DNA of 64,000 nt, taken from assembly GCF_025837155.1 (NCBI RefSeq), contig NZ_CP107549.1:1364001-1428000 (forward strand), read 5' to 3'. The position numbers were made by a program, and so were the translations under genes. Below the pieces are notes generated by a model. That model was not told the DNA's origin and searched no databases. It saw only the letters and a list, made by a program, of their open reading frames with translations. Below are positions 28,995 through 38,523 of the stretch, one piece after another (position 1 is the first letter of the stretch; each line of letters starts with the position of its first letter). Source of the DNA: Pseudomonas sp. Z8(2022). GTDB lineage: Bacteria; Pseudomonadota; Gammaproteobacteria; Pseudomonadales; Pseudomonadaceae.

Positions 28995-30773
28995 TCAGGC
29001 GGCGAACTCCTCATCGCTGAAGGCCATCAGCGTCGCCTTGCCTGCCCTGATCTCGCTGAGCAGGGCGTCGCTTTCCGGAAGAATGCGGGCCATGAAGAAG
29101 TCGGCGGACTTGATCTTGGCGGCATAGAAGTGGGTTTCCGTGCTGCCGGCATCCAGCTGGCGCCGAGCCAGATGCGCCTGACGCGACCACAGCCAGGCCA
29201 GGGTGGTCAGGCCGAACAGGCGCAGGTAGGGCGTCGCCGCAGAGGCCGCCTGCTCAGGGTCCCTGCTGCCTTCGCTGGCCAGCCACAGGGTGGCCTGTTG
29301 CAGCTGTTTCAACGCCCGGGTCACGGCCGCGGTGTGCGGCGCTTCGGCGTTATGCCCGAGCCAGTCCTCGACCAGGGCGAAGAACTCCCTTACCGCGCGG
29401 CCGCCGCCAAGGGACAGCTTGCGGCCCACCAGATCCAGCGCCTGGATACCGTTGGTGCCTTCGTAGATGCGGGTGATGCGGCTGTCGCGTACCAGTTGCT
29501 CGATGCCCCAGTCTTCGGTGAAGCCCGAACCGCCAAGTACCTGCAGGCCCTCGTTGGCGCAACTGAAGCCTTCGTCGGTGAGGAAGGCCTTCACCACCGG
29601 CGTGAGCAATTGCACCAGATCATCGGCACGGCTGCGCGCCTCGGTATCCTCGGCGCCGTGAGCGATGTCCTGTTGCAGGCCGGCGAAGTAGGCGAGGGCA
29701 CGGCAGCCCTCGATCATCACCTTCTGCCGCAGCAGCATGCGCCGCACGTCCGGGTGCACCATGATCGGGTCGGCCGGTTTGTCGGCTGCTTTGGGCCCTG
29801 AGATCGAACGGCTCTGCAGGCGCTCGCGGGCGAAGCCGAGGGCGATCTGGTAGGCGCTTTCGGCCACGCCCAGACCCTGCATGCCGACCATCAGGCGCGC
29901 CGAGATCATCATGGTGAACATGCAGCTCAGGCCCTTGTTCGGTTCGCCGATCAGCCAGCCCTTGGCACCCTCGAAGTTCATTACGCAGGTGGCTGAGCCC
30001 TTGATGCCCATCTTGTGCTCTAGGCCGCCGCAGAACACCGGGTTGCGGCTGCCGTCCTCGAGCAGCTTGGGCACCAGGAACAGGGAGATGCCTTTCACGC
30101 TGTCAGTGGCATCCGGCAACTTGGCCAGCACCAGATGCACGATGTTGTCGACCAGATCGTGTTCGCCGCCGGTGATCCAGATCTTGGTGCCGCTGAGCGC
30201 ATAGCTGCCGTCGGCCTGCGGCACGGCGCGGGTGCGTATCAGCCCGAGATCGGTGCCACACTGCGGTTCCGTAAGGCACATGGTGCCGGTCCACTCGCCG
30301 CTGATCAGGCGCGGCAGATAGGTTTGCTGCTGTTCGGTTGTGCCGTGGCTGGTCAGGGCGTTGATGGCGCCATGGGTCAGCCCCGGGTACATGCCCAGCG
30401 ACAGGTTGGCCGAGCAGGTCATCTCTTCCACCAGCATGTTCAGCACGTGCGGCAGCCCCTGGCCACCGAACGCCGGGGAGCATGCCAGGGCCGTCCAGCC
30501 GCCTTCGGCGAACTGTCGGTATGCGGCCTTGAATCCGTCCGGGGTACTCACGCTGTGTGTCACCGGATCGTACTGACAACCCTGTTTGTCGCCGGGGCCG
30601 TTGACTGGTGCGAGCACGTTCTCGGCGAGCCGGGCTGCCTCCTCGAGAATCGCAGCGCCGAGGTCGGCGCTGAACTCGCGATGTTCAGGCAGGGTTTGCA
30701 GCTGGGTATAGGCGTCGAGCAGTTCTTCGAAGACGAAGCGCATATCACGTAGCGGAGCACGGTAAGACGGCAT
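28995..30773 (-). CDS. DmdC-like acyl-CoA dehydrogenase
   Basis: 592-aa long-form acyl-CoA dehydrogenase with the extra N- and C-terminal parts of the DmdC (3-methylmercaptopropionyl-CoA dehydrogenase)/AidB-like group. Motifs: [17 protein letters not shown] (flavin region), [13 protein letters not shown], and the hallmark [16 protein letters not shown]. Pseudomonas has several paralogues active on medium or long-chain acyl-CoAs, so the substrate is uncertain. A clear promoter-like region with an inverted repeat precedes it, and it has its own terminator, so it is monocistronic. Confidence 0.87.
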   Translation of the reverse strand: MPSYRAPLRDMRFVFEELLDAYTQLQTLPEHREFSADLGAAILEEAARLAENVLAPVNGPGDKQGCQYDPVTHSVSTPDGFKAAYRQFAEGGWTALACSPAFGGQGLPHVLNMLVEEMTCSANLSLGMYPGLTHGAINALTSHGTTEQQQTYLPRLISGEWTGTMCLTEPQCGTDLGLIRTRAVPQADGSYALSGTKIWITGGEHDLVDNIVHLVLAKLPDATDSVKGISLFLVPKLLEDGSRNPVFCGGLEHKMGIKGSATCVMNFEGAKGWLIGEPNKGLSCMFTMMISARLMVGMQGLGVAESAYQIALGFARERLQSRSISGPKAADKPADPIMVHPDVRRMLLRQKVMIEGCRALAYFAGLQQDIAHGAEDTEARSRADDLVQLLTPVVKAFLTDEGFSCANEGLQVLGGSGFTEDWGIEQLVRDSRITRIYEGTNGIQALDLVGRKLSLGGGRAVREFFALVEDWLGHNAEAPHTAAVTRALKQLQQATLWLASEGSRDPEQAASAATPYLRLFGLTTLAWLWSRQAHLARRQLDAGSTETHFYAAKIKSADFFMARILPESDALLSEIRAGKATLMAFSDEEFAA

Positions 30774-30789
30774 GGTGATTTACCTATAG

Positions 30790-30815
30790 CTGTACATAGG
30801 TTGATGTGTGTACAG
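30790..30815. promoter_or_regulatory. Operator candidate upstream of the DmdC-like gene
   Basis: CTGTACA-N12-TGTACAG, perfect 7-base arms, lies between a likely minus-strand promoter (TTGCAA near 30845 and TACAAA near 30818) and the start codon at 30773. The position suits a repressor, perhaps TetR-type. Confidence 0.5.
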
Positions 30816-30930
30816 TTTTTGTATAGCTATATATGCCCTTTTGCAAGTCCTTGTCTGTGCGTTCGTGCATTGACTGCTGCGTCACGGCGCTTCTTGTGCA
30901 GGTTGTACAGGTTCTATCGGATCCGGAGAT

Positions 30931-30965
30931 GAAAACGCCCGGCACATGTTCGACATGGCCGGGCG
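30931..30965 (-). terminator. Intrinsic terminator for the MBL-fold gene
   Basis: On the minus strand CGCCCGGC pairs with GCCGGGCG (14-base loop), followed by TTTTC. It lies about 80 bases after the end of the metallo-beta-lactamase-fold gene. Confidence 0.65.
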
Positions 30966-31047
30966 TGGGGCAGTGCGTTGCGCACCAGCGAATCACTCTG
31001 GCAATCGAGAGCGGGCGCAGGCCGCGCCGCCGATCAGAGCTCGTGTT

Positions 31048-31911
31048 TCACGGCCACTGCATTTCACCTTTGAGCACCTTGGCGCTCAGTTCCAGGCTGC
31101 TGTCATCCTCGAGGTCCGGGTAGCGCGCCTTCATCGCCGCGATCAGCGCGTCGCTGTCCTTGGCGTTGGGCAGTTCCTGCTGCAGTGCCAGCAGGTAGTC
31201 GCGGGTGAAGCGCAGGTCGTCCAGATTCATGGCCGCTTCGCCCAGGTAGTGGCCCGGAATCAGCGTGGCCGGTTGCAGGGCTTCGAGTTCATCCAGCGAC
31301 TTCAGCCAGTTCTGTCTGGCCTCGACGCTCTGTGCGTCGGCCACCCACAGATGGATGTTTGCGCTGGTCAGCACGCCGCCGACCACGGCCTTGATGCCGG
31401 GAAGCCACAGGCTGGTGTGCTGCGGGTCATGGCCGACCACCTCGATGCGCTGGCCTTCCAGTTGCAGCAGGTTGTCTTGCAGCGGCTCCGGGACAAGGGT
31501 GCGCGACGGTGCGCTGTCCTTGAGAATCGGCCCCCAGTAGGCCAGCTTGGGCGCGCGGGTCTTCTCGATGTAGGCGACCGTGGCCGGGGTGGCCAGGACC
31601 CTGGCTTCGGGATAGGCGCGGGTGAGCACGTCGAGGCCGAAGTAGAAGTCCGGGTCGCCATGGCTGATGAATATGGTGGTCAGGCGCTTGCCGCTGGCCC
31701 GGATGCGTTCGACCAGCGCCTCGGCCTGCTGGTTGGAGAACTGGGCGTCCACCAGAATCGCGTCCTTCTCGCCGCTGATCAGGGTCGAGCTGACCGGAAA
31801 TACGGCAGTTTCGCGAGGGTTGTAGGTTTCCAAGGTCAGCGGCTGGGCGAGCGCGCCGCCGGCAGCCGCGAGCAGGCCGAGGCCGGCGATCAAACGGGTA
31901 GTGAAAGACAT
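31048..31911 (-). CDS. Exported metallo-beta-lactamase-fold protein, atypical metal motif
   Basis: 287-aa protein with a signal peptide ending GGALAQ and the alpha-beta-beta-alpha fold order (LISGEKDAILVDAQFS, then the metal loop, then GHDPQHTSLWLP and IPGHYLG). The usual HxHxDH loop reads ISHGDPDFYFG, retaining H and D but not the other histidines, so metal binding is altered. Members are annotated as MBL-fold hydrolases of unknown substrate. Divergent from the LysR at 32016, which may regulate it. Confidence 0.8.
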   Translation of the reverse strand: MSFTTRLIAGLGLLAAAGGALAQPLTLETYNPRETAVFPVSSTLISGEKDAILVDAQFSNQQAEALVERIRASGKRLTTIFISHGDPDFYFGLDVLTRAYPEARVLATPATVAYIEKTRAPKLAYWGPILKDSAPSRTLVPEPLQDNLLQLEGQRIEVVGHDPQHTSLWLPGIKAVVGGVLTSANIHLWVADAQSVEARQNWLKSLDELEALQPATLIPGHYLGEAAMNLDDLRFTRDYLLALQQELPNAKDSDALIAAMKARYPDLEDDSSLELSAKVLKGEMQWP

Positions 31912-32015
31912 GACGATCTCCAGGTAGGTGCGAGTGAGCGCATCTTATGCACTGCCAGGTGAGCAAAAAGCCCCGTAAGATGGCCATATTCATTGCGTAA
32001 ATCGAGCGAATAACC

Positions 32016-32915
32016 ATGGATCGACTGACGGCGGCACGAGTATTCGTCGAAGTGCTGGAGCGCGGCAGTCAGACCGCCGCGGCCGAAGCTCTGGACATGT
32101 CGAGGGCGATGGTCTCGCGCTATCTCGCCGAGCTGGAGGGCTGGGCCGGCGTGCGTCTGTTGCACCGCAGCACGCGGCGCCTGAGCCTGACCGCGGCCGG
32201 CGAGCAGATGCTGCCGCAGTGCCGCGAAATGCTGGAACTGGCCGAGCGCATGCAGGCCCTTGGTCAGGGACTGGATGACACCCCGCGCGGTACCTTGCGC
32301 ATCACCTGCAGCCAATCCTTTGCCCAGGCCTGGCTGGTGCATGCACTGCAAGCCTTCACCGAGCGTTATCCGCGGGTCAGTGTCGACCTGCTGGTGGGCA
32401 GCGAGGCGGTCAATCTGGTGGAGGCACGTATCGACCTCGCGCTGCGCATCACCAATCAGCTCGACCCCAACCTGATTGCCCGGCGCCTGGCTGTCTGCCG
32501 TTCGGCGGTCTGCGCCAGTCCGGACTACCTGGCGCGGCACGGTACGCCCCAGCGCCCGGAAGATCTGGCGCGGCACAACTGCCTGGCCTACGCCTATTTC
32601 GGCCGCAGCCTGTGGGAGTTCGAGCATCAGGGGGAGGCGAGCGCTGTTTCGGTATCCGGCAACCTCAGCGCCAACGAGTCAATGGTGCTGCTGGAGGCGA
32701 CGCTGGCAGGTGCCGGCATCAGCCTGCAACCTCTCTATTCGGTGGATGCACTGCTGCGTGAAGGTCGCCTGGTACGTTTGTTGGCCGACTACCAGCCGCC
32801 GGAGTTGGGCATCCATGCGCTCTACGGCACGCGCAGGCAGATGCTGCCGGCGATGCGTCTGCTGCTGGACTTCCTGGCCGAGCGGCTGGCCAGTGCAGCG
32901 TACTGGCCGCATTAG
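32016..32915 (+). CDS. LysR-family regulator
   Basis: 299-aa LysR regulator of the CrgA/DsdC-like branch: helix-turn-helix in GSQTAAAEALDMSRAMVSRY, then HRSTRRLSLTAAGE and the effector domain. It is divergent from the MBL-fold gene across about 100 bases, the usual arrangement for a LysR and its target. It is not closely similar to LysR-1 and LysR-2 above. Confidence 0.88.
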   Translation: MDRLTAARVFVEVLERGSQTAAAEALDMSRAMVSRYLAELEGWAGVRLLHRSTRRLSLTAAGEQMLPQCREMLELAERMQALGQGLDDTPRGTLRITCSQSFAQAWLVHALQAFTERYPRVSVDLLVGSEAVNLVEARIDLALRITNQLDPNLIARRLAVCRSAVCASPDYLARHGTPQRPEDLARHNCLAYAYFGRSLWEFEHQGEASAVSVSGNLSANESMVLLEATLAGAGISLQPLYSVDALLREGRLVRLLADYQPPELGIHALYGTRRQMLPAMRLLLDFLAERLASAAYWPH

Positions 32916-32977
32916 AAGCGGCTTGCATTTGGGCAGACCTCTTCAACAATTGAGAGTGATCGGACAAGGACCTTTCC

Positions 32978-34324
32978 ATGTCAGCACTCTCGACCTTCGG
33001 CAAACGCGTTCGCCTGCTTTGGCAAGGTGCGGATCTGGCACTGGTCGGCCAGCAGCGCGAGCGGCGCATGCGTCTGCTGGCGAGCCTGGTCATGGTGAGC
33101 ATGGGTCTGCTCTGGGGACTCTTCTTTTCTTTCCGCGGCTACTGGGCCATCGTGGTGATGGACGTGGTCATCATCCTCAGCGGTCTCACCGTATTCTGGC
33201 TGACCCTGCGCCACCGCGTGCGCACGGCCAACCTGATCCTGTTCAGTGCGCTGATCCTGCTCATCGCCGCCTCGACGCTGCTGCTCGACCCTCCCACGCT
33301 AGCGGCGCCGCGCGCCACGCATCTGTATCTGCTGCCGGTCGCCGTGGGCGCATTGATGGCCTTTCGCGACGAGCCGCTGGGGTTGCGTTACGGCATATCC
33401 CTGCTCAGCCTCCTGCTGTTCCTGGGGCTGGCTGCTTCCAACTGGCGACCAACCGACCTGCATGCCTTGCCGGACGACGTTCGGGTAATCGGCTCCTGGT
33501 TGCAGGGGGTGGTGGCGATGGCACTGTTCTTCGGGCTGCTGCATATCCTGCAAACCGACACGGCCGAGCGCTCGGAGCTGGATCATGACCTGCGTGCAGC
33601 GGTGCGCGAGCAGCAGTTCGTGCTGTATTACCAGCCGCAACTCGATGACAACGGGCGGGTGACGGGCGCCGAGTTGCTGATTCGCTGGCTGCACCCGCAA
33701 CGCGGGCTGCTGGCACCCGGCGAGTTCATCGATCACGCCGAGCACACCGGGCTGATCATTCCCATCGGCCAATGGGTGCTGGAACAGACGGCCGCGCAAC
33801 TGCGGCAGTGGAAGGATGATGCGCTGTATCGCGATCTCGGTCTGGCAGTGAACATCAGCCAGAAACAGTTCAGCCAGGCCAGCTTCGTCGCCGAGATTCT
33901 CGGCCTGATCGAGCGCCATGGCATCGATGCCCAGCGCCTGGAACTGGAGTTGACCGAGACACTGATCGTCCGTGATCTGGAGGACCTGGCACGCAAGATG
34001 ACGGCACTGGTCGAGCAGGGCGTGCGCTTTTCGCTGGATGATTTCGGTACCGGTTTTTCTTCGCTCAGCCATCTCAAGCGTCTGCCGCTGAGCAAGCTGA
34101 AGATCGACCGCTCGTTCATCTGCGATGTGCTCACCGACGCCAACAGCGAAACCATCGTGCGCACCGTGATCGCCCTCGGTCGGAGCATGGGCATGACGGT
34201 GATCGCCGAAGGGGTGGAAACCGGGGCGCAGCGGCGCTTTCTGGCCGACAACGGCTGCACCCGGTTTCAGGGGTATCTGCTTGGCCGGCCGATGCCGCTG
34301 GCGGATTTCTGCGCCTTCGTGTAG
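32978..34324 (+). CDS. EAL-domain cyclic-di-GMP phosphodiesterase, membrane-bound
   Basis: 448-aa protein with about six membrane helices in the first 190 residues and a C-terminal EAL domain (about 200-448). Catalytic signatures look intact: AELLIRW (the E of EAL), [33 protein letters not shown] and AEGVETG. It should hydrolyse c-di-GMP to pGpG. No GGDEF domain is present. The hydrophobic N-terminus resembles a sensor of unknown signal. Stands alone after the LysR gene. Confidence 0.9.
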   Translation: MSALSTFGKRVRLLWQGADLALVGQQRERRMRLLASLVMVSMGLLWGLFFSFRGYWAIVVMDVVIILSGLTVFWLTLRHRVRTANLILFSALILLIAASTLLLDPPTLAAPRATHLYLLPVAVGALMAFRDEPLGLRYGISLLSLLLFLGLAASNWRPTDLHALPDDVRVIGSWLQGVVAMALFFGLLHILQTDTAERSELDHDLRAAVREQQFVLYYQPQLDDNGRVTGAELLIRWLHPQRGLLAPGEFIDHAEHTGLIIPIGQWVLEQTAAQLRQWKDDALYRDLGLAVNISQKQFSQASFVAEILGLIERHGIDAQRLELELTETLIVRDLEDLARKMTALVEQGVRFSLDDFGTGFSSLSHLKRLPLSKLKIDRSFICDVLTDANSETIVRTVIALGRSMGMTVIAEGVETGAQRRFLADNGCTRFQGYLLGRPMPLADFCAFV

Positions 34325-34569
34325 CGCCACAATGCCTGAATCGGCGTTCCGTCCATCCATCATCGCCGGCTCCGAGTGAACTCGGAGCCAGGCTGCAATG
34401 TCTGTCTGCTGTCGGCCCGCACCGGCAGGAATGGATGGCTATTTGCCGCTAGTGTGGCGTCTTCGTCGCGGATTCTGCCTGGATCATGCCTGAGCATGCT
34501 TTCGAGCGCGTGGCCGGCACGTTCATCCCGTTCGCCGGGTTCGTCTGACTGCCACGTGAAGATCGCCCC

Positions 34570-35226
34570 ATGTTTTTATTTCGTCATGTTCCTCTCCAAC
34601 CCCGCATTCTCGGCGCCTGCCTACTGCTCGGTGGCCTGCTCGGCAGCGTACAGCCTGTTCTTGCCGAAGACGCGCCGAGCAATCAGCGCTGGGTCAGCGA
34701 CAGCCTCAACACCTACGTGCGCAGCGGCCCCACCGACGGCTACCGCATCGTTGGCACCCTGACCTCCGGGGAGAAAGTGGAGCTGGTGCGCACTCAGGGC
34801 GACTACAGCCAGGTGCGCAGTGAAAGCGGCAACACGGTATGGATTCCCAGCCGCGACCTGCAGTCGGTGCCCGGCCAGGCCGAGCGCCTGCCGCAGCTGG
34901 AGCAGAAGGTCGCGGAGCTCAGCGCCGAACTCAAGGGCATCGACGATGCCTGGGAGGTGCGCGTGCAGGGCATGCAGGAAACCCTGGACTCACGCAAGAA
35001 ACTGATCGACGAGCTGCAGGCTGCGCGTGGTGCGCTGGATGCCGAGCTGACCACCACCCGTTCGCAGCTGCGCGATGCCCAGGCGCAACTGGGTAACGAA
35101 CAGCAGCAGGTGCTGATGCGCTACATGGCCTATGGCGGCAGCATCGCCGGCGCCGGGCTGCTGCTCGGCCTGATCCTGCCGACCATGCTGCGCGTACGAC
35201 GCAAACGTAACGATCAGTGGGTATGA
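34570..35226 (+). CDS. SH3-domain membrane protein (YgiM/TIGR04211 type)
   Basis: 218-aa protein: signal peptide ending SVQPVLAE, a bacterial SH3 domain (about residues 38-100, with NTYVRSGPTDGYRIVG and VWIPSRDL), a long coiled coil (about 105-180) and a C-terminal membrane helix followed by basic residues (RVRRKRN). This matches the YgiM family. It is expected to face the periplasm, possibly linked to peptidoglycan. The 245 bases before it hold only a short hairpin without a T tract. Confidence 0.85.
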   Translation: MFLFRHVPLQPRILGACLLLGGLLGSVQPVLAEDAPSNQRWVSDSLNTYVRSGPTDGYRIVGTLTSGEKVELVRTQGDYSQVRSESGNTVWIPSRDLQSVPGQAERLPQLEQKVAELSAELKGIDDAWEVRVQGMQETLDSRKKLIDELQAARGALDAELTTTRSQLRDAQAQLGNEQQQVLMRYMAYGGSIAGAGLLLGLILPTMLRVRRKRNDQWV

Positions 35227-35271
35227 GCCCGCGCCGCCTCTGCTGCCTTTGATACAGCAGAGGCGGCAGAC

Positions 35272-36444
35272 TCAGGCGCGAGCCGTCAGGTGGCGGGCGA
35301 TGCCCTTCTTCAGCGGCAGCAGGCCCTGCGCCACGCGCAGACCGGCGCCGCGCAACAGACGCGCGGGAAGGTGATCGTTGGTGTACAGCTCCACCAGCAG
35401 GTTGGTGGCCTGATACAGCGGCCAGGTGGCCATGCGCAGCTGGCGCTCGTAACGCGCCAGCGGTGCCGCAGCGCCGACGTCCCGAGGTTTTCCACGCGCG
35501 GCGAGCAGCGCGTCACTGAGCAGCTGCACGCCGATCAGGCCGAAGTTGAAGCCGTGTGCGGTGACCGGATGCATGCCCACGGCGGCATCACCGAGCAGGG
35601 CGCAGCGGTTGCCGACCATGCGTCGTGCGTAGGCGCCAACCAGTGGATAGGCGTGGCGGCTGCTGACCAGCTGCATGGCGCCGAGGCGGTGGTCGAAGCG
35701 CTTCTCCATCTCGCGGGTGAAGATCGCTTCGTCCAGTTTCTGCAGGCGCTCGATTTCGCGCGGCGGCAGGGTCAGCACCATCGACGATTGCCGGCCATTG
35801 AGCGGCAGCAGGGCCAGCGTCTGGCCATAGCCGAACCATTCCCAGGCGATCTGCCGATGATCCTCTTCGTGCTGCATGCGGCACACCAGCATGGTCTTGC
35901 CGAAGTCCTTGAGCTGTGCGCCGATGCCGAGCTGGCGGCGGGTCTCGGAGAAGCGGCTGTCGGCGGCGACCAGCAGGCGTGGTTGCAGCACCTGGCCGTC
36001 ATCCAGCACCAGCTTTACCTCGTTGGGGGGCTGCTCGATGGCGCGCACGCTGGTTTCACACAGCAGTTGCACATCGGCGCATTCGCTCACCGCCTGATAG
36101 GCAGCGCGGCGAATGGCCTGGTTGGCCACCAGGTGGCCGAGGCGTTCGGCACCGGCCTGTTCGGCGCGGATCTTCAGGGCGAACAGCGAGGGACCGTTGA
36201 ATACCTGTGCATCGCGCAGTACGGCGATGTCGTCAGCCGGCAGGCGTGCCCACAGGCCGAGGCGTTCGAGCAGCGCCTGCGAGGCATGGGTGAGGGCGAT
36301 CTCACGACCGTCGAAGGCCGGTTCGGCCACTGCCTGCTCGGCCTGACGCTCCAGCACGACGATGGACAGACCGTGCCCGGACAGGGCGCGGGCCAGGCAG
36401 AGACCGGCCGGGCCGGCGCCGACGATGACGATATCGGGTGACAT
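35272..36444 (-). CDS. UbiH/UbiM-like FAD-dependent hydroxylase
   Basis: 390-aa flavin monooxygenase of the ubiquinone hydroxylase family. It has the N-terminal dinucleotide motif IVGAGPAGLCLARAL, the second FAD motif in GNRCALLGDAAVGMHPVTAHG and a C-terminal helical part. The GMHPVTAHGFNFGL segment fits UbiM, a hydroxylase of the demethoxyubiquinol step, better than UbiH or UbiF in my judgement, but the subfamily is not certain. It stands alone beside the divergent glk operon. Confidence 0.75.
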   Translation of the reverse strand: MSPDIVIVGAGPAGLCLARALSGHGLSIVVLERQAEQAVAEPAFDGREIALTHASQALLERLGLWARLPADDIAVLRDAQVFNGPSLFALKIRAEQAGAERLGHLVANQAIRRAAYQAVSECADVQLLCETSVRAIEQPPNEVKLVLDDGQVLQPRLLVAADSRFSETRRQLGIGAQLKDFGKTMLVCRMQHEEDHRQIAWEWFGYGQTLALLPLNGRQSSMVLTLPPREIERLQKLDEAIFTREMEKRFDHRLGAMQLVSSRHAYPLVGAYARRMVGNRCALLGDAAVGMHPVTAHGFNFGLIGVQLLSDALLAARGKPRDVGAAAPLARYERQLRMATWPLYQATNLLVELYTNDHLPARLLRGAGLRVAQGLLPLKKGIARHLTARA

Positions 36445-36569
36445 GCTGCAGCTCTCCGTGCGAACTCGGGAAGGCCCGAGTCTAGGCGGCTGGTGGCTTG
36501 CAACTATTGTCCGGGATCATGTCGAAGGTGTGATGTGCCTCCCACAGCGCGACACAGGCTGGCGCTGTC

Positions 36570-36587
36570 TAACAAATATTGTTGTTA
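36570..36587. promoter_or_regulatory. Inverted repeat upstream of glk
   Basis: TAACAA-N6-TTGTTA, perfect arms, 55 bases before the HexR box. Its TTGTTA half resembles the TTTGTTAC half-sites near gtsA (40036-40074), so a shared sugar regulator is possible. Confidence 0.35.
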
Positions 36588-36641
36588 TTACTACTTTGTC
36601 CCGGTTGATAGGCGTAATTTTCGGGTTTACTGTGTTTCGCG

Positions 36642-36656
36642 TTGTCTAAACTACAA
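36642..36656. promoter_or_regulatory. HexR box
   Basis: TTGT-CTAAACT-ACAA matches the pseudomonad HexR operator TTGT-N7/8-ACAA. HexR represses edd-glk-gltR-gtrS until KDPG (an Entner-Doudoroff intermediate) binds it. The box sits 43 bases before a strong RBS and the small reading frame at 36685. Confidence 0.75.
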
Positions 36657-36684
36657 AAATAAATCGAGTTTTGGAGTCGATAGC

Positions 36685-36750
36685 ATGTCCCCTCGCTTTT
36701 CTGCGATTGCCATTGCGCGACCTGTCCTCGTCATGGAGGCATTCAGGTGA
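36685..36750 (+). pseudogene. 21-codon leader reading frame; possible edd deletion scar
   Basis: Opens with ATG after a strong RBS (TTGGAG, 8 bases), encodes MSPRFSAIAI and 11 further residues, and stops at TGA overlapping the glk GTG start. It occupies the place where edd (phosphogluconate dehydratase) normally lies between the HexR box and glk, and its start resembles the MxPR beginning I recall for Edd. It may be edd reduced to a stub by an internal deletion, or a coupling peptide for glk. Confidence 0.45.
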
Positions 36751-37733
36751 AACTGGCGCTGGTCGGCGACATCGGTGGTACCAACGCACGCTTCGCCCTG
36801 TGGCGTGACGATCATCTGGAGGCGGTACAGGTTCTGGCGACCGCCGATTTTTCCGGGCCGGAGCAGGCCATCATGGCCTATCTGCAAGCCCAGGGCCTGC
36901 CGCCGGGGGCCATCGGCTCGGTGTGCCTGGCCTGCGCGGGGCCGGTCGGCGGAGATCTGTTTCGTTTCACCAACAATCACTGGAGCATCGATCGCGCCGC
37001 CTTCTGCCAGAGGTTGCAGGTCGACGAGCTGCTGCTGATCAACGATTTCTCTGCCATGGCGCTGGGCATGACGCGCCTGACCGAGCGCGAGCGGATGGTG
37101 GTGTGCGAGGGGCAGGCGCAGGCAGAGCGGCCGGTTCTGGTGATCGGCGCCGGTACCGGGCTGGGTGTCGGTACGCTGCTGGAGCAGGCCGACGGTCGCT
37201 GGCTGGTGCTGCCAGGCGAGGGCGGGCACGTCGACCTGCCTGTCGGCAGTCCGCGCGAAGCCGAGCTGTGGCAGATTCTCCATCGGCAACTGGGCCACGT
37301 AAGGGCCGAGGACGTGCTCAGCGGCAATGGACTGCTGGTTTTGTACCGCGCCATCTGCGAGCTGGACGGCCAGCGGCAGCAACACCGGACGCCGGCTGAG
37401 ATCACCGCTGCCGGCCTGGCCGGCGAACCCGTCGCCGCCGAGGTGCTGGAGCAGTTCAGCTGCTGGCTCGGGCGCGTTGCCGGCAACAACGTGCTGACGC
37501 TGGGCGCACGCGGCGGCGTATATATCGTCGGTGGTGTGGTGCCGCGTTTTGCCGAACGCTTTCTCGCCAGCGGTTTTGTCGCAAGCTTCCGCGACAAGGG
37601 CTGCATGAGCCATTACCTTGACGGCATTCCGGTGTGGCTGGTGACGGCCGAGTATCCCGGTCTGACCGGCGCCGGCGTGGCCTTGCAACAGGCGTCGGAG
37701 CGTAGCCCGGAGTCAACCCGGAAGAACCCTTGA
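36747..37733 (+). CDS. glk: Glucokinase
   Basis: ATP-dependent glucokinase of 328 aa (ROK-unrelated bacterial type). N-terminal phosphate motif LVGDIGGTNARFALW, INDFSAMALG and VIGAGTGLGVG, and the glucose-binding GEGGHVDLP are all present. The start is GTG with GGAGG upstream, overlapping the leader frame. The last nine residues (SPESTRKNP) are encoded inside a REP-like element, so the C-terminus has been altered by the repeat. Followed by gltR-gtrS. Confidence 0.93.
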   Translation: MKLALVGDIGGTNARFALWRDDHLEAVQVLATADFSGPEQAIMAYLQAQGLPPGAIGSVCLACAGPVGGDLFRFTNNHWSIDRAAFCQRLQVDELLLINDFSAMALGMTRLTERERMVVCEGQAQAERPVLVIGAGTGLGVGTLLEQADGRWLVLPGEGGHVDLPVGSPREAELWQILHRQLGHVRAEDVLSGNGLLVLYRAICELDGQRQQHRTPAEITAAGLAGEPVAAEVLEQFSCWLGRVAGNNVLTLGARGGVYIVGGVVPRFAERFLASGFVASFRDKGCMSHYLDGIPVWLVTAEYPGLTGAGVALQQASERSPESTRKNP

Positions 37734-37760
37734 TAGACCCCCGGATTTCATCCGGGCTAC
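37702..37760. repeat. REP-like inverted repeat, family A, overlapping the glk 3' end
   Basis: GTAGCCCGG and ATTTCATCCGGGCTAC flank a degenerate middle. It covers the last codons of glk and the gap to gltR. Confidence 0.75.
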
Positions 37761-37788
37761 ACAGCCATAACAAGAAAGGTGGCGGACC

Positions 37789-38523
37789 ATGAGCCAGCCC
37801 GGCAAGTCGATTCTGCTGGTCGATGACGACCAGGAAATACGTGAACTGCTCGATACCTACCTGAGCCGCGTCGGCTTTCAGGTGCGTGCCGTTGCCGACG
37901 GTGGCGCCTTTCGCCAGAGCCTTTGCGCCGAGTCGGCCGATCTGGTGATTCTCGATGTGATGCTGCCCGACGAGGATGGCTTCAGCCTGTGCCGCTGGGT
38001 GCGCGAGCATCAGCGCTTCGCCCAGGTGCCGATCATCATGCTCACCGCCAGTTCCGACGAGGCCGACCGGGTGATCGGCCTGGAGCTGGGTGCCGACGAC
38101 TACCTCGGCAAGCCGTTCAGCCCGCGCGAGCTGCTGGCGCGAATCAAGGCATTGCTGCGGCGCGCGCAGTTCACCCAGGAGCGCAGCGGCGAGGTGCTGG
38201 CATTCGACGACTGGCGCCTGGACATGGTCAGCCACCGCCTGTTTCATCTTGACGGCGAGGAGGTGTTCCTGTCCGGCGCCGATTTCGCCCTGCTCAAGCT
38301 GTTTCTCGATCACCCGCAGCAGATCCTCGACCGCGACACCATCGGCAATGCCACCCGTGGCCGCGAGGTGATGCCGCTGGAACGCATCGTCGACATGGCG
38401 GTGAGCCGCCTGCGCCAGCGCCTGCGCGATACCGACAAGCCGCCGCGGCTGATCCGCACCGTGCGCGGCAGCGGCTATCAACTGGCGGCGACCGTCAGCG
38501 CGCAGGCCGGCGATGGCCGCTGA
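37789..38523 (+). CDS. gltR: Response regulator GltR
   Basis: 244-aa OmpR-type regulator with receiver (DDDQE, LVILDVMLP, LGKPFSP) and winged-helix domains (RTVRGSGYQL). Next to glk and upstream of the gts transporter it is GltR, which in pseudomonads controls glucose uptake genes. It overlaps the kinase start by 11 bases. Confidence 0.92.
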   Translation: MSQPGKSILLVDDDQEIRELLDTYLSRVGFQVRAVADGGAFRQSLCAESADLVILDVMLPDEDGFSLCRWVREHQRFAQVPIIMLTASSDEADRVIGLELGADDYLGKPFSPRELLARIKALLRRAQFTQERSGEVLAFDDWRLDMVSHRLFHLDGEEVFLSGADFALLKLFLDHPQQILDRDTIGNATRGREVMPLERIVDMAVSRLRQRLRDTDKPPRLIRTVRGSGYQLAATVSAQAGDGR

